Origin: Hibiscus mutabilis
Lineage: Eukaryota > Streptophyta > Magnoliopsida > Malvales > Malvaceae
Direction of reading: 5' to 3'
DNA: 64,000 nt
Assembly: GCA_019671005.1 (NCBI GenBank)
Contig: CM033712.1
Span: forward strand, 74,598,479 to 74,662,478
The position numbers and the translations under genes are program-made. The notes below the pieces were generated by a model. It saw only the letters and a list, made by a program, of their open reading frames with translations, searched no databases and was not told the origin of the DNA. Of the stretch, positions 46,674 to 57,640 are shown piece by piece (the stretch's first letter is position 1; every line of letters starts with the position of its first letter).

Positions 46674-47204
46674 GGGGTGAGCGTTCGATTGAGTCAAGTC
46701 GAGTCAAAAAATTTCAAGTTATTCGAGTTGACGCGTCATATTTTACAACTCAAACTTTATTTGAATTTTTTTCGATTCGAATAGAGTTTAAGAAATTCGA
46801 GTCGAGTTTTCGAGTTCCTATAAAAATTTAATTATAATCATTTATCATGTTATAATACGGTTTGATTTCAATTTAAACGACTTTTTCTAATCATATAAGA
46901 TATGCATATATATATTTCTGCATATTTTTTTCATATGTGACAATATTTCTTCATATTTTTATATATCGGTATATATATCATAAAAAGTTAAAGAACTCAT
47001 CTTGAACTTAAAATAAATCCACTAATTACTAAAAATTTCGAGTTATTCGAATTTCTATTTTACAACTCAAACTTTATTTGAAATTTTTCGAGTCGAGTTG
47101 AGTTTATGAAATTTCGAGTCGAGTTAAAACGATTCGAGTATTTTTGCCTCGAGTTGAGTCGAGTTATTCGATTTTTTAGAGTCGATTCGAGTTTTGTTCA
47201 CCCC
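46674..47204. mobile_element. Foldback repeat of the CGAGT-rich family, copy 1
   Basis: Terminal 'GGGGTGAGCGTTCGA' and 'GTTCACCCC' are inverted and flanked by TA on both sides (a possible TA target duplication). The arms consist of degenerate 'CGAGTCGAGTT' words, in mostly inverted relation. Related copies are at 58032-58835 and 60073-60581. Non-coding. Confidence 0.6.
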
Positions 47205-47928
47205 TAATTTGAGTCATATTGTTGTGTTTAAAAACATTAACTAAACTATTTTTTTTAATTTTAATGTGGCAATTAACACCATCTTATACTATATTATAAT
47301 AAATTAATTTTAAGAATTATATGTTTTAATTTTTAAAATTATTTGTCGATATGATATTGTGTCATACTTAGGGATGAGTACTTCGCCTAATTTGATCAGG
47401 TCGAGATTTTTTTATGAGAAAATTAAAGTCAGATTTGAGTTTAGGGTGAAAAACATTCGATTCGTTTCAAAATTAATAGTGTAAGTTCTCTATATTTTTA
47501 GGAATATTTACCATAATTATGAATTAATAATAAGATAAATAAATTATTTTTGAAACTCCTCTTTATATTTTTTTATAATTAGGTCCTTAAAAGTGATTTT
47601 TTTACAATTGGCCCCTTAAAATTAATTTTTTTACAATTAATTATGTAAAATTAAATTTTTATAGGTTGAATTAAGTCAGGTTTGGATTGAGGTATATAAT
47701 TTTTAATTCGGTTCAAATCGATATTTTTTAAGGATGGAGTTGGCTTCAGGATCAAATCTAAGGTCATTATTTTCGGGTCAGTCAAAAACTCGACTTGTGC
47801 CCATCCATAATCATATTAGTAATAAAATATGCATGGACTGTTATTCACCTTATCACGTTAACATTGTAAAGATTTAATAATTAATCATCATTTCCGTTAA
47901 GATCACACTGATTTTTTTTGGTTTTCTT

Positions 47929-48045
47929 ACTAAATAGAGATGTTGTACATTCTCATAGCGAGATTCGAATCTATATAAAATAGGGTAATATGAGCATTCT
48001 TAGCCACTAGACCAATCAATGAATCTCAAGATCACACTAATTTAT
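47929..48045 (-). repeat. tRNA-derived SINE-like element
   Basis: Minus-strand box A 'TTGGTCTAGTGGC' and box B 'GATTCGAATCTCGC', with the same internal order as the copy at 28744-28860. The two copies have clearly diverged. Confidence 0.55.
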
Positions 48046-49079
48046 TAGAAAAGAAAGATTGTAGTGTCAAATTTAATTACTAAAAATAATACTAAATTGA
48101 TAAAATATATACATCGAAAGTTAAATTCGGACCAAATAATAATAAGGGATAAATAATTTTGACACGAGGAGTCCTTGTTGTTGCTTCTTGGGCCTCGTTT
48201 TCTAAATACTATACGAACCATAAAATACTAGTCCAATCCCTTCTTTTTGTCCTTAGTTGTCCTTCAATAAACCTCTAGAAAACAAGGGATGTAAAATCAT
48301 GTAATCGTTCAAGTTTCAGGTTAGGTTTAGGTTATGTCAGATACGGGTTATGTCATATTAGTTTAATAGTTCGACTCAGATCTGGTCGGGTTCGGGTCGA
48401 GTCATTATCATGTTGATTTTAAATCAGATTGAGTTTGGGTTCGGGTCGGGTTAATTTCAGGTCAAGTAAGTTTCAGTTTAGGCCAAAATGGTTCGGGTCC
48501 GAATCAGTTAATTAATGGGTTAATTCAAGTTCGGATGGACTTTAGGTCGGGTCACGTTGTTGATGAATAAAATTCAGGTCAGGGAATATCGATTTCGGTT
48601 AAAGTTCAAGTTGGGTCTTACCGTGTACAAATAAATTTCGGTATGGTAATTGTGGGTAAATTTCAAATAAAAAATAAAATTTTAGGGACTAATATGAACC
48701 AAAATATCCCTTAGGATGCCGAAATATTTTACAATTTAAAAAATATATAATTATGACTAAATTGAATTAAACTAAAATTTAAAAGTGAATGTTAAGACTA
48801 AAAAGAAAAAAATTAAGCAAGTGAGGACCTAAAAAGTAATTAATCACTAAATAAAAAAATAGGAGGCAAATGTCAAATTGACAATTAATTATTGAATCAA
48901 ATTTAAAAAGATTCTATTTGAATTTTGGAGGGAAAGAACCAAAAATTAAGGGGCTTAATTCTCTCCAAAATTTTGTCCCCAATTATTTTTTTATGATTTT
49001 AATTAAAGTGAAGCGGTGGGAGGGAAAGTTTCCCACTCGCTTGGGTTTTAGGTTAGGATAAATTATTTTTCAGCCCTTT

Positions 49080-49131
49080 CAACTTTAGATGTTTTTCAGC
49101 CCTTTCAACTTTAGATGTTTTTCATTTAAGT
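49080..49131. repeat. 26-bp exact tandem duplication
   Basis: 'CAGCCCTTTCAACTTTAGAT' plus 'GTTTTT' occurs twice back to back, in the likely upstream region of COX17. Confidence 0.8.
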
Positions 49132-49192
49132 CCTAAATTTTCACTTTTAGGTTTAAATTAATTATTGAATCTTCCTTTGCTTAAAATCCAGC

Positions 49193-50310
49193 GTAAGTTT
49201 TTCTTCCATTATTTATATCTTAATCTGTTTTGTTTGTGTTTTGTTGATTCCTAGAAGAAAAAGGTTAAGTCTACATAGGAAACAAAGGAACAAGGAAAGG
49301 AAAATTGAGTCTTTTTGAGGGAAAAACTTGTATTGTAGCAATAAAGATTCATTTTTTATGACTTTCAAGTATTAATGTGATTGATTCCTGCATTTATCTA
49401 TCTGGGGTTTCCTTGTTATGTTGAATTGTGGGTGCCTTACGTGGAAAGCTAGAGAGTTAAGAAATTTAATGCTTGGTGATTGTGAAGTTGTTCTTGAGTT
49501 TCTGTTTTATTTTAGAATAATTAGAGATGAGAGTAAGGAGTTTGGATCATGGAAAAAAGTTTTAGCTTTAATTGAAGATGAAATGGTATTCCACTGCTGT
49601 TGCTATTACCGAATGTCACTGTTTGAATTGCTTAGATTTCAAAGAGTAAAACTCGCATTTAGTCTCGATTATTCGTACTTCTAAATGGCTTGAGAAATAA
49701 TTTTGATGTTGCAAGAAGAATTTTCTCTAGTTTATTTGAGCCGGCCGTTTTTAATTATCAAATTGAATTTGTTTTGCTTTGGAACTGTTACATTGCTGGA
49801 CTTTTTATGTTATTAGTATTAGTGTTCGGGTCAAATTGTATGATTGACTCTTATATGACTTCCCGGTCGTTGGATACACTGGTTCATAGGATTGGTTTCA
49901 GGTTCTTAGATTTCTTTCACCATATATATCGAATCGAAACTTATGTTTTAAGATTCTTCCCATTTTTTTTTAGAATGGCAATTATTATGATATAGTCATA
50001 ACTACTAGTGCATAAATTCCGAGTTCAAGTAACATAACACAGTCGGTTATAGGCATACTAGATAGGATATTGTTTTGTTAGATGTGCATTTGCTTTCGCA
50101 ATATTGATTAATCGGACAGCATACAGTGTAATTTCTCAGATATGATTGTTCATTCCTGTTATTAAGGCCAATGTTGATTTTCTTCGGCTTTATGATGGAA
50201 TTTCTTCGTTTTCCTCGCGCCTGAAACTTTGATTCTGTTTTCGCTGATCTGTTTACCGGCTTCGCTTCTCTGTGTTTCTCTCCCAGTATCTTAGAATCAC
50301 TTACTACCAG
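49193..50310 (+). other. Possible 5'-UTR intron of COX17
   Basis: A donor 'GTAAGT' at 49193 and an acceptor 'CTTACTACCAG' ending at 50310, six bases before the COX17 ATG, could bound a 1.1-kb leader intron. The interior is T-rich, which fits. A nearer acceptor at about 49252 would give a different exon layout, so the structure is uncertain. The ORFs inside (49418-49684 and 49690-49995) do not look like proteins. Confidence 0.35.
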
Positions 50311-50315
50311 GGAAA

Positions 50316-50546
50316 ATGGGTGGATTGCGTACACAAAATAACTCTGCCTTAGCTTTGTCTGGCTTGCAGCAAACTCAGGAATCAGCAAAAACAACACCCG
50401 GTGCAGAATCAAAGCCAAAGAAGAAAATTTGCTGTGCTTGCCCTGAGACAAAGAAGCTCAGAGACGAATGCATCGTCAAGCACGGTGAAGAAGCTTGTGC
50501 GAAATGGATAGAGGCTCATCGTATATGTGAGGGCTTCAATGTTTGA
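50316..50546 (+). CDS. COX17: COX17, mitochondrial copper chaperone
   Basis: COX17 carries Cu(I) in the mitochondrial intermembrane space and passes it to SCO1 and COX11 for assembly of cytochrome c oxidase. The 76-residue single-exon ORF has the signature KKICCACPETKKLRDEC and then CAKWIEAHRIC. The CC copper-binding pair and both CX9C motifs (C-PETKKLRDE-C and C-AKWIEAHRI-C) are intact. The N-terminal 34 residues are polar and variable, as usual. The C terminus reads HRICEGFNV, whereas I recall plant relatives as having a few more residues (LRA or similar) between the last Cys and EGFNV; this may be a nine-base in-frame loss. The length matches the family (about 74 residues). The gene is convergent with a metallothionein. 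Confidence 0.93.
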   Translation: MGGLRTQNNSALALSGLQQTQESAKTTPGAESKPKKKICCACPETKKLRDECIVKHGEEACAKWIEAHRICEGFNV

Positions 50547-51212
50547 GATTGACACACAAACTTTATAGAATGAAACCATTTACACAGATATGGTTTGATA
50601 AAATCTAGGAAATAATGGGAAAAAAAATACATTTTCTTGGTCATTGGTGTTGGATTCATTGTATTTTTCTATCTTATAAGGCTGTTTGGCCTTGTGGAAT
50701 CTTTTGGTGGTAAGAATGGCAATTGATAAAGCAAGCAACCCTACATGGAGAACAGATTCCTGCAATTATTGTATTTTTTTTCAAATCTTTATGTCTGGTC
50801 TGATTCTTTGATTGATAAAGAAAGTTGTCATCTTTGAAAGCTTGAAGGGCTGTTTCAATTTTATTTTGGAGTTTCATCAAAGAATGATTATTGCCGACGA
50901 CCAGTTGATCTAAGTTTTGAATGCTGACGTTGAGAATGGAAAAAAAAATGAGCTAGGAGGATTGCTCACCGACAGTTAAATCAAAAAAAGAATGATTATT
51001 AGAATCAAAAGAGAGGGAGAGAGTTATACTGATAATACTTCATTAACCAGATAAGGCCATGGACAGGGCGATTACATCACAGTAAATACGGAAACACAGA
51101 CACGACAGATGGACAGACAGACAGGAAACAGACACAAATTATTTGACCCAAATTCATTATTTTCTTTTAGATCTCGCCTTGATCTAAACCATGACCATTG
51201 TTCTATGTTTGC

Positions 51213-54200
51213 TTAATGGCCGCATGTGCAGGTGGTGCAGCTGCAGTTAGCACCGCACTTGCACTTGCCATCGTTCTCAGCTGGAGCATCCATCACAACA
51301 GTTTCGATGTAGCTGCAACTAAACAACATAACAGATAATTGTTGGATTAAAATCCATAATAGTGGGCACATATGTATAATGTATATTGCTATTTTAAAGT
51401 ATGACACAAAATTAAGTGACCAATTATGTTAGGCGTGTCATGTGTATTAAAATGTCATGGAAATAAAAGTGTAGATACCATAAGATGTATTTATAATTCG
51501 ATGAGGGGCAGAGTTATAAATACTTAATAGTTGATTATTAAATCAACTATATAAAGAGGTAGTGGTCCCCAAGAAATAGGTCAACTTGTTTTTCTCTCCT
51601 TCCCCGTCAGAGAGTTTTACGTCAAGAGAAAATCTATCTTCTTGGAAGATCAATACCAAAGATTTGGATTTCAACATCAAGATTCAAGGTTTTCAGTCTA
51701 TCGATTAATTCAGGTACGCTTCCGCAATTCAGTTTATTGTTCTTGATGATTTAACATGATAGATCCTGGGTTTAGATTTCATATTTAGTTATGATTTAAT
51801 TCTAACAAAGTGGCATCAGTGCCTCGTCATGTTGAATCACTGAGAATAAATTTATTTATTTTTGGAATTATTCGTTAGTAAGGTTTTAGGTGTTTGCGGC
51901 AATTTGATTCATTAATAAGTTTTTAGGGTTTTGTATATGGTTTATCTATGGTTATTCTTCGAATCCCTTGGGTTAAGATTGAAATCTTACTTTTCTATTT
52001 CATTGGTTTATATATATATATATCAATCATGTTTGATTATTAAATATCAATAGTAGTAATAAAAAGTCGCATTATCAGTGTATATATTGCTTAAGATTTT
52101 ATTGCATGAGCATCAATTGCACTTGGTTTCTTATTACTTGGATTGGTTGGTATATATATATTCTTATGATTTATGATAATTAAATTTTTAGTTTACTTAT
52201 TCATAAATTTTAGGATTTTATATTTTTATGAATTATAAAACTTGGTTGTTTTATGTAGTTCAGATCGTACAAAACCTGATTTTTGACATTAGTTTTTTAA
52301 GTTGTTCGATAAAAATAATTGTTTTTTGATATGCATATATCTTGAAAGCGAATGAAATAAGTAATGTTCGAAAATTAAACTGTTGTCTAGTTATCATGGA
52401 ATTAGGAATACGGTGCAGTGATATCAAGTAACATGTATGTTCATGATGTATAATGAAAATTAGTCATCAATTGCTTGAGACTTGAAGTTTTTCATGTTAT
52501 GCTTAACATAGTTACAGTTTGGATTGGTTGTGCAAACCACAACATGTGATTAGTTTTATTTAAATTATTATCGTGTTTATGTTTGGTATTGATATATATA
52601 TTTAGTTTTGATTTTGGAAAGCACGACATTAATCTTATAAAATTCATATCTTATTCGGTTTGAACAAGAATTTCAATTTTGATCATTAGGTTATTATGGA
52701 TATATTAAAGTTTCATGTGATCATTTTATGAATTGTTCATTTATATGATACTTTTTAATTCAAGTTAAAGATTGGTTGTTTTGAATTCAACTTTTATTTT
52801 GGTAAATGCATGTTTAAGAAATTTTTGAGAAACAGTCAAAGATTTGGTTTTGATTTTTTGATAACCCCATTTGGACAACCTTATTCGGGTTATTTCGAAA
52901 CTTAAGTGTTATCGAAATTTCAGTTTTGAATGTTGCATAATTTTAAATTTGGATATCGGTATATTTATATTATATATTTTAAGATAAATTAATTGAAGCA
53001 TTAAGTCACCAAAGTGACCTCTATTGTAGAAATTATTTTATTTTAATATATAGAAGGTTTTGTGCATGTAAGTCGGATTATTTTAGTATTAATCGGCCCA
53101 AAGGAAGGTTAATAATTAACATTATTACATGTGCAATCGTGGTAATAAACATGTGATAATTATTGGTTTTTATATGTGAGCAATAAATCGCCCAAAGGAA
53201 GATTTACATTTGACATGTTCTTATTATCAATGTTTGATTATTGTACCAAGATATCACTTACAAGTTAATATTTTGTCCAAAGATGAAATATTAATGGAGT
53301 GTCCGTATCTTGATATGAGGTTTACCTTTATTCAAATTTATTATTATTTTGGTTATCTTTTAATTTGATTGAAAGATAAAATTAAGATAAATATTTTGAA
53401 ACAATTAAATTCATATTTTGGTTTCGGATGTCTAATATTTTAATGGATTAATTGAAACATAATGTCACCAAAGTGACCGCTTTTGTGTATATTAGTTTAT
53501 TTAAAATATTAAGATAATTATGGGTTTTTGTAATTCATGCGTTTATTAATTGGCCCAAAGAAAAGTTAATATTTGGCGTAATTACAACGACAATTGGCGA
53601 TAAATGTGTGACAATTATAAGGTATTTTATGTAAGCAATACGTTAGTCCAAAGATTAATCTATTGTTTGACATAGTTTATTGTCAATGTTTGATTGCTAC
53701 AACAAGAGTACCGCTTACTGATTAATATTCTTGTCCAAAGACTTGATATTAATGTTGTGCTTGGTATCTTGAGGGGAACTAGCCATTATTTTGAATTTAT
53801 TTGTTTACTTATGAATATTTATGTGGGCTTGATTTTATTTTATTTGCTTATATTTTGTTCTATATTTAGGTAATTTATCTTTTCTTCATTACAATATCAT
53901 TAAATACATTCTACATGCATGTTTAGTGAAACTAGTTTCAAGGAATAGAAAAGAACTTACATAAAGTATTTGGTTGTATGAACATAGACCTTGCACTAAG
54001 GAAGAACAACTCGCACCTCTCATGTAAGCACCCATAAAAGGGATTTTGAGAGGTGAGTTCGTTCAAATTGCATGATTTTAATGATCATAAAGTACAACAT
54101 TCTAGAATTCTTTAGGAGCACAAATCTAAAGATATTACTCATACTAAGGGTTTCCTTGATAATTTGAGAAACATTTTATTAAAAATGTTAAGGCTATGAC

Positions 54201-57200
54201 GTTACTTTTGACTTACTTGATGTCTATGAAGTATAAAGATCAAGGAAATGTGAGGGAGTATATTATGAAAATATTTAATATTGCTTCAAAACTTAAGGTA
54301 CATAAGATCGAACTTTCTAACAATTGTTTGTTCTTATGATTTTGGTATCGCTTCTATACTGATTTAACCAATTCAATATTAGTTACAACTGTCAAAAGGA
54401 GAAATAGACTATAAATGAGCTTATTTCTCATTGTGTTAAAGAGGAAGAAAAGTTGAAGCGTTATAAGTGTAAAAGTACTCATTCGGTTAGTGCTCATTTA
54501 GTTAGTGTCTCTAAGAATAAGGCAAAAAAAAATATTAGAATAAAGTTGCTAAAGGTCCTAATAAAAAAAAAACAACAATAAGTTACAAAGTATTGATTCT
54601 TTTGTATAAGTTAGGACACATGTGAAGAAATTAAACTTCAAAAAAGTGAGCAACTACTTGGTTATTTTGAGTGATCCATGGGCTGTAAATTTTATGATCC
54701 CACAATAAGGATTATTTTAAGGAGAGGTTTAACATTTTTAGGATGTTGAGTTTGGAGGAAAAAATAAGGTTAGATACATTTCTATATTGGGGAAGTTGAA
54801 TTATAATTTAATTCATACTATCACTTTTAATGATGTTTAGGTTTTATACACCTATCATAATCAAGTACCTCAGCAAAACAATGTTGAACAACTCCCATTC
54901 AAGATAAGGTAATTGTTTGGAAAAACAAACTCAACAACCTTAAAAAAAAGTGTCATTAAAGATATCCACGAGAGGAAGGAGAAATACTATTCTAGATTAT
55001 TACTTTGTATTTATTCAAGAAAATAAGGATAATAATGGAATGATAGAAAATGATTCAATCATTTTTATCAAATCATAAAAGTTCTGACTCTCAAAAGTGG
55101 ATTGATGTCATTCAAGAAGAGTATAAATTTATGCAAGACAATAAAGTTTGGAACTTGTCTCATTATGTGAAGGTGCAAACCAATTGGTTGTAAATGGATA
55201 TTTAAAACCAAGAGGATGCAAATGATAATGTGGACAAGTATAAGGCATGTCTTGTATCTAAAGGATATACTCTAAAAGAAGACATTGATTTTGTGGAGAC
55301 TTTCTCTCAAGTTTTATTGAAAGAATCTTTTAAGATAATCATGACGCTTATTGCTTATTTTAATCTTTAGCTATATAAGATGGATGTTAAGCTTGTGTTT
55401 TTCAATGGTGACATTGAAGTAACAAATTATATGGTACAATCATAGATTTGTGTCTAATGATACAAGAACAATTATATGTAAATTAAAGAAATCCATCTAT
55501 GAGCTTAAGTAGGACTCTCATTAATGAAATTATAAATTTCATATTGATTATCTCATTTGGTTTTGAGATAAATTTGGTTGACAATTGTATGTACTACAAG
55601 TTCAGTGGGAGTAAACCAAGTGATACTCATATTGCTAAAGAAGACAAATTTAGTCTTACTCAATGCCCTAAAAGTAACCTTGAAATTATAATATATATAC
55701 ACACACACAAAAGATTTCATATGCATAAGCTATTGATAATCCATTCATGTTCAAGTATGTATGCGTTCAATATTGCATACATTGTTAGAATGTTAGCAGA
55801 TATTAAGAAAATTTAGTATGAACTATTGGATAGCAGCAGTAGGGTTATGGGATATCTTTAGAGAACAAAAATTACATGCTCATGTATCGGAGTTCTGGTA
55901 AGTTAGAGATCATCAAGTTTCTGAGACTTGATTCTATTAGAATATTGATGCAAAAGAATTTTGTCACATGGGCTGCTAATTATAGATGAACATAAAGACC
56001 ACTTGGTTATTTTGTGACAATAAATATGCACTCATTTATTCTATAAACAATAGGAACACTTTAAATTTGAAGCACATAAATATTAAGTTCCTAGTTGTTA
56101 AAGAAAATTCAGAGTGGTTGTATGTCTATAGAGCATCTTTGGTACAAACTCCATAATTGCGCTTATTAAGAAACTGGCACCTAGGTCTTTCATGAGCACA
56201 CTACTCATGTGGGTGTAATGTTATTTAAGGATATTGGTTTTTGTGGGAGTTTGTAATTTTGAAAAAATGCTCATTCGTTTTAGACACAATTTCGGTTACT
56301 TGACTTAAGGATATTTTAAGATTATTTTCTCTGAAATAAAGTTCTTTTGGTTTATGCACACACACTCTGAGTTGAAAGTTTGATCTCGCTAAGGTTTAGG
56401 AGGACGGTTGGAAATAGACATGTTTGGTTCACATTTTATGTAATTTTCCATGCTACGCATCCATGATTGATCTATGTCATTTGACTATATTTGTATACGT
56501 GACCATTGATGGGTCTTGTTATGATTGATACGACAAAAGATCGCTTTGATCCTATATGGATATAGTTGATGGACGAGATTATTCTGAGAATACCTATTAT
56601 ATAATAGCAAATTTTTGAGCTCATAAGGTTATACATTTGTGAAACATATATTGCCCAAGTGGGAGATTGTTGGATTAAAATCCATAATAGTGGGCACATA
56701 TGTATAATGTATATTGCTATTTTAAAGTATGACACAAAATTAAGTGACCAATTATGTTAGGCGTGTCATGGGTATTAAAATGTCATGGAAATAAAAGTGT
56801 AGATACCATAAGATGTATTTATAATTCGATGAGGGGCAGAGTTATAAATACTTAATAGTTGATTATTAAATCAACTATATAAAGAGGTAGTGGTCCCCAA
56901 GAAATAGGTCAACTTGTTTTTCTCTCCTTCCCCGTCAGAGAGTTTTACGTCAAGAGAAAATCTATCTTCTTGGAAGATCAATACCAAAGATTTGGATTTC
57001 AACATCAAGATTCAAGGTTTTCAGTCTATCGATTAATTCAGGTACGCTTCCGCAATTCAGTTTATTGTTCTTGATGATTTAACATGATAGATCCTGGGTT
57101 TAGATTTCATATTTAGTTATGATTTAATTCTAACAATAATTAGCATACATGTCGATATCCAACCGTTAATTTGAGTTCGAGTAACATAGTTGTATATTAT

Positions 57201-57536
57201 GTATCATATTCTCACACATATGTATTATTGATTTGCAGATTGTTAGAGATCCAGAGTGCTTGAAAAGCAAAAAGCATACCTCTTCTCAGTCTCAATGACC
57301 ATGGTGTTTCCCTTCTTCCTGCAGGAACATAAAAAGCACAAACATGTTTAATACACAACACAACATGATTAATAAACCAATATTAATAACACAAACACAA
57401 CATGTGTATCATATTGATAATCGAATTTAATTATTAATACGAAACGAAATACGGCACACGTGTCATGTATGAAATGGACTACTTACGTGCATTGGCTGCT
57501 GTCAGAGCAGTTGCAGCTGCCGCACTTGTCAGACAT
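51213..57536 (-). CDS. MT3: Type-3 metallothionein, split by a retrotransposon in intron 2
   Basis: Plant type-3 metallothioneins are small cytosolic Cys-rich proteins that bind copper and zinc, often abundant in fruit and leaf. Three minus-strand exons: 57487-57536 (MSDKCGSCNCSDSSQC plus part of T), 57280-57318 (KKGNTMVIETEK) and 51213-51312 (YIETVVMDAPAENDGKCKCG and the tail ending CTTCTCGH). Splice sites are GTAAGT...CTGCAG and GTATGC...TTGCAG, all in phase, giving 62 residues. The Cys pattern (CxxCxCxxxxxC at the N terminus; six Cys as CxC-xxx-CxC-xx-CxC at the C terminus) is that of type 3. The coding sequence is intact. Intron 2 is 5,967 bp, of which 5,796 are a Copia element; before the insertion it would have been 166 bp. 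A TATA box lies about 95 bp upstream of the ATG. Confidence 0.95.
51335..51339. repeat. Target-site duplication, left (ATAAT)
   Basis: The five bases ATAAT before the 5' LTR equal the five at 57136-57140 after the 3' LTR, the normal 5-bp duplication for an LTR retrotransposon. Confidence 0.9.
51340..51807 (+). repeat. 5' LTR of the Copia element (468 bp)
   Basis: Begins TGTTGGATT and ends TTCTAACA. It differs from the 3' LTR at one base (T versus G in 'GTGTCATGTGT' near 51444). The TATA box is TATATAAA at 51548-51555. Confidence 0.95.
51811..51823 (+). other. Primer-binding site of the Copia element
   Basis: 'TGGCATCAGTGCC', three bases after the 5' LTR, is a variant of 'TGGTATCAGAGCC', which pairs with the 3' end of initiator tRNA-Met in most plant Copia elements. 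Confidence 0.7.
52980..53790 (+). repeat. Diverged duplication in the retrotransposon leader
   Basis: Two units of about 350 bp (roughly 52985-53335 and 53445-53785) share the same order of phrases: 'GTCACCAAAGTGACC', 'GGCCCAAAG(G)A(A)AA', 'CAATGTTTGATT' and 'TTGTCCAAAGA'. They have diverged far more than the LTRs, so the duplication predates this insertion. Confidence 0.7.
56656..56667 (+). other. Polypurine tract of the Copia element
   Basis: 'AAGTGGGAGAT(T)' directly before the 3' LTR would prime second-strand synthesis. The same motif precedes the LTR at 9573. Confidence 0.75.
56668..57135 (+). repeat. 3' LTR of the Copia element (468 bp)
   Basis: 467 of 468 bases are identical to the 5' LTR. 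Its TATA box (TATATAAA, 56876-56883) points toward exons 2 and 1 and the promoter of the metallothionein gene, on the antisense strand. Confidence 0.95.
57136..57140. repeat. Target-site duplication, right (ATAAT)
   Basis: ATAAT follows the 3' LTR and matches the five bases before the 5' LTR. Confidence 0.9.
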
Positions 57537-57630
57537 GGTGAATCTGGGAGGTTTTTGAACGTGAAAACTTGGGGGGGTTTTTTAGTTGTTGAGGTAGCTT
57601 GCAATGGATTTGGTATGGTTCCATGGGGAT

Positions 57631-57640
57631 GTTTTTATAG
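57631..57640 (-). promoter_or_regulatory. TATA box of the metallothionein gene
   Basis: Minus-strand 'CTATAAAAAC' at 95-104 bp before the ATG at 57536 would give a short leader of about 65-70 bases. 'CCACGT' just upstream resembles a G-box core. Confidence 0.6.

Larger units (their letters stand above)
47208..49192. other. Intergenic DNA before COX17
   Basis: No gene recognised. Contains a tRNA-like element (47929-48045) and, from about 48286 to 48620, 'GGGTCGGGTT'-rich repeat sequence related to the element at 43130-44437. The last part (about 49000-49190) is the likely promoter and first non-coding exon of COX17. Confidence 0.5.
51340..57135 (+). mobile_element. Complete but non-autonomous Copia-type LTR retrotransposon
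   Basis: Size 5,796 bp, with both 468-bp LTRs, a primer-binding site, a polypurine tract and a 5-bp target duplication. The interior has a 2-kb non-coding leader, then decayed gag (about 53900-54650; YKDQGNVREYIMKIFNIASK, with a broken zinc knuckle). Next come the end of integrase (NNVEQLPFK..., about 54880), reverse transcriptase (about 55080-55680; DKYKACLVSKGY, LYKMDVKLVFFNGD, CKLKKSIYELK, KFSGSK, KFSLTQCPKS) and RNase H (about 55960-56120; CDNKYALIYS, LKHINIKFLV). The integrase catalytic core and the YVDD region of reverse transcriptase are missing, and stops such as TAG at 55368-55370 break the frame. It cannot encode its own movement. It lies antisense to the metallothionein host gene. 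Confidence 0.95.

Noticed and set aside
49418..49995. Two plus-strand ORFs of 88 and 101 codons upstream of COX17
   Set aside because: Rich in Phe, Leu and Tyr from T-rich DNA, no recognised domain, and they fall in a likely leader intron.
50047..50451. 134-codon ORF antisense to COX17
   Set aside because: It overlaps the conserved COX17 frame on the other strand and shows no domain.
51213..51407. Metallothionein start at the upstream Met in the 64-codon ORF
   Set aside because: The N-terminal part of that ORF is intron and LTR sequence; the real N terminus is in exons 1 and 2 near 57.3-57.5 kb.
55499..55816. Independent 105-codon gene
   Set aside because: Its translation (FGFEINLVDNCMYYKFSGSK and FSLTQCPKS) is Copia reverse transcriptase with an internal deletion.
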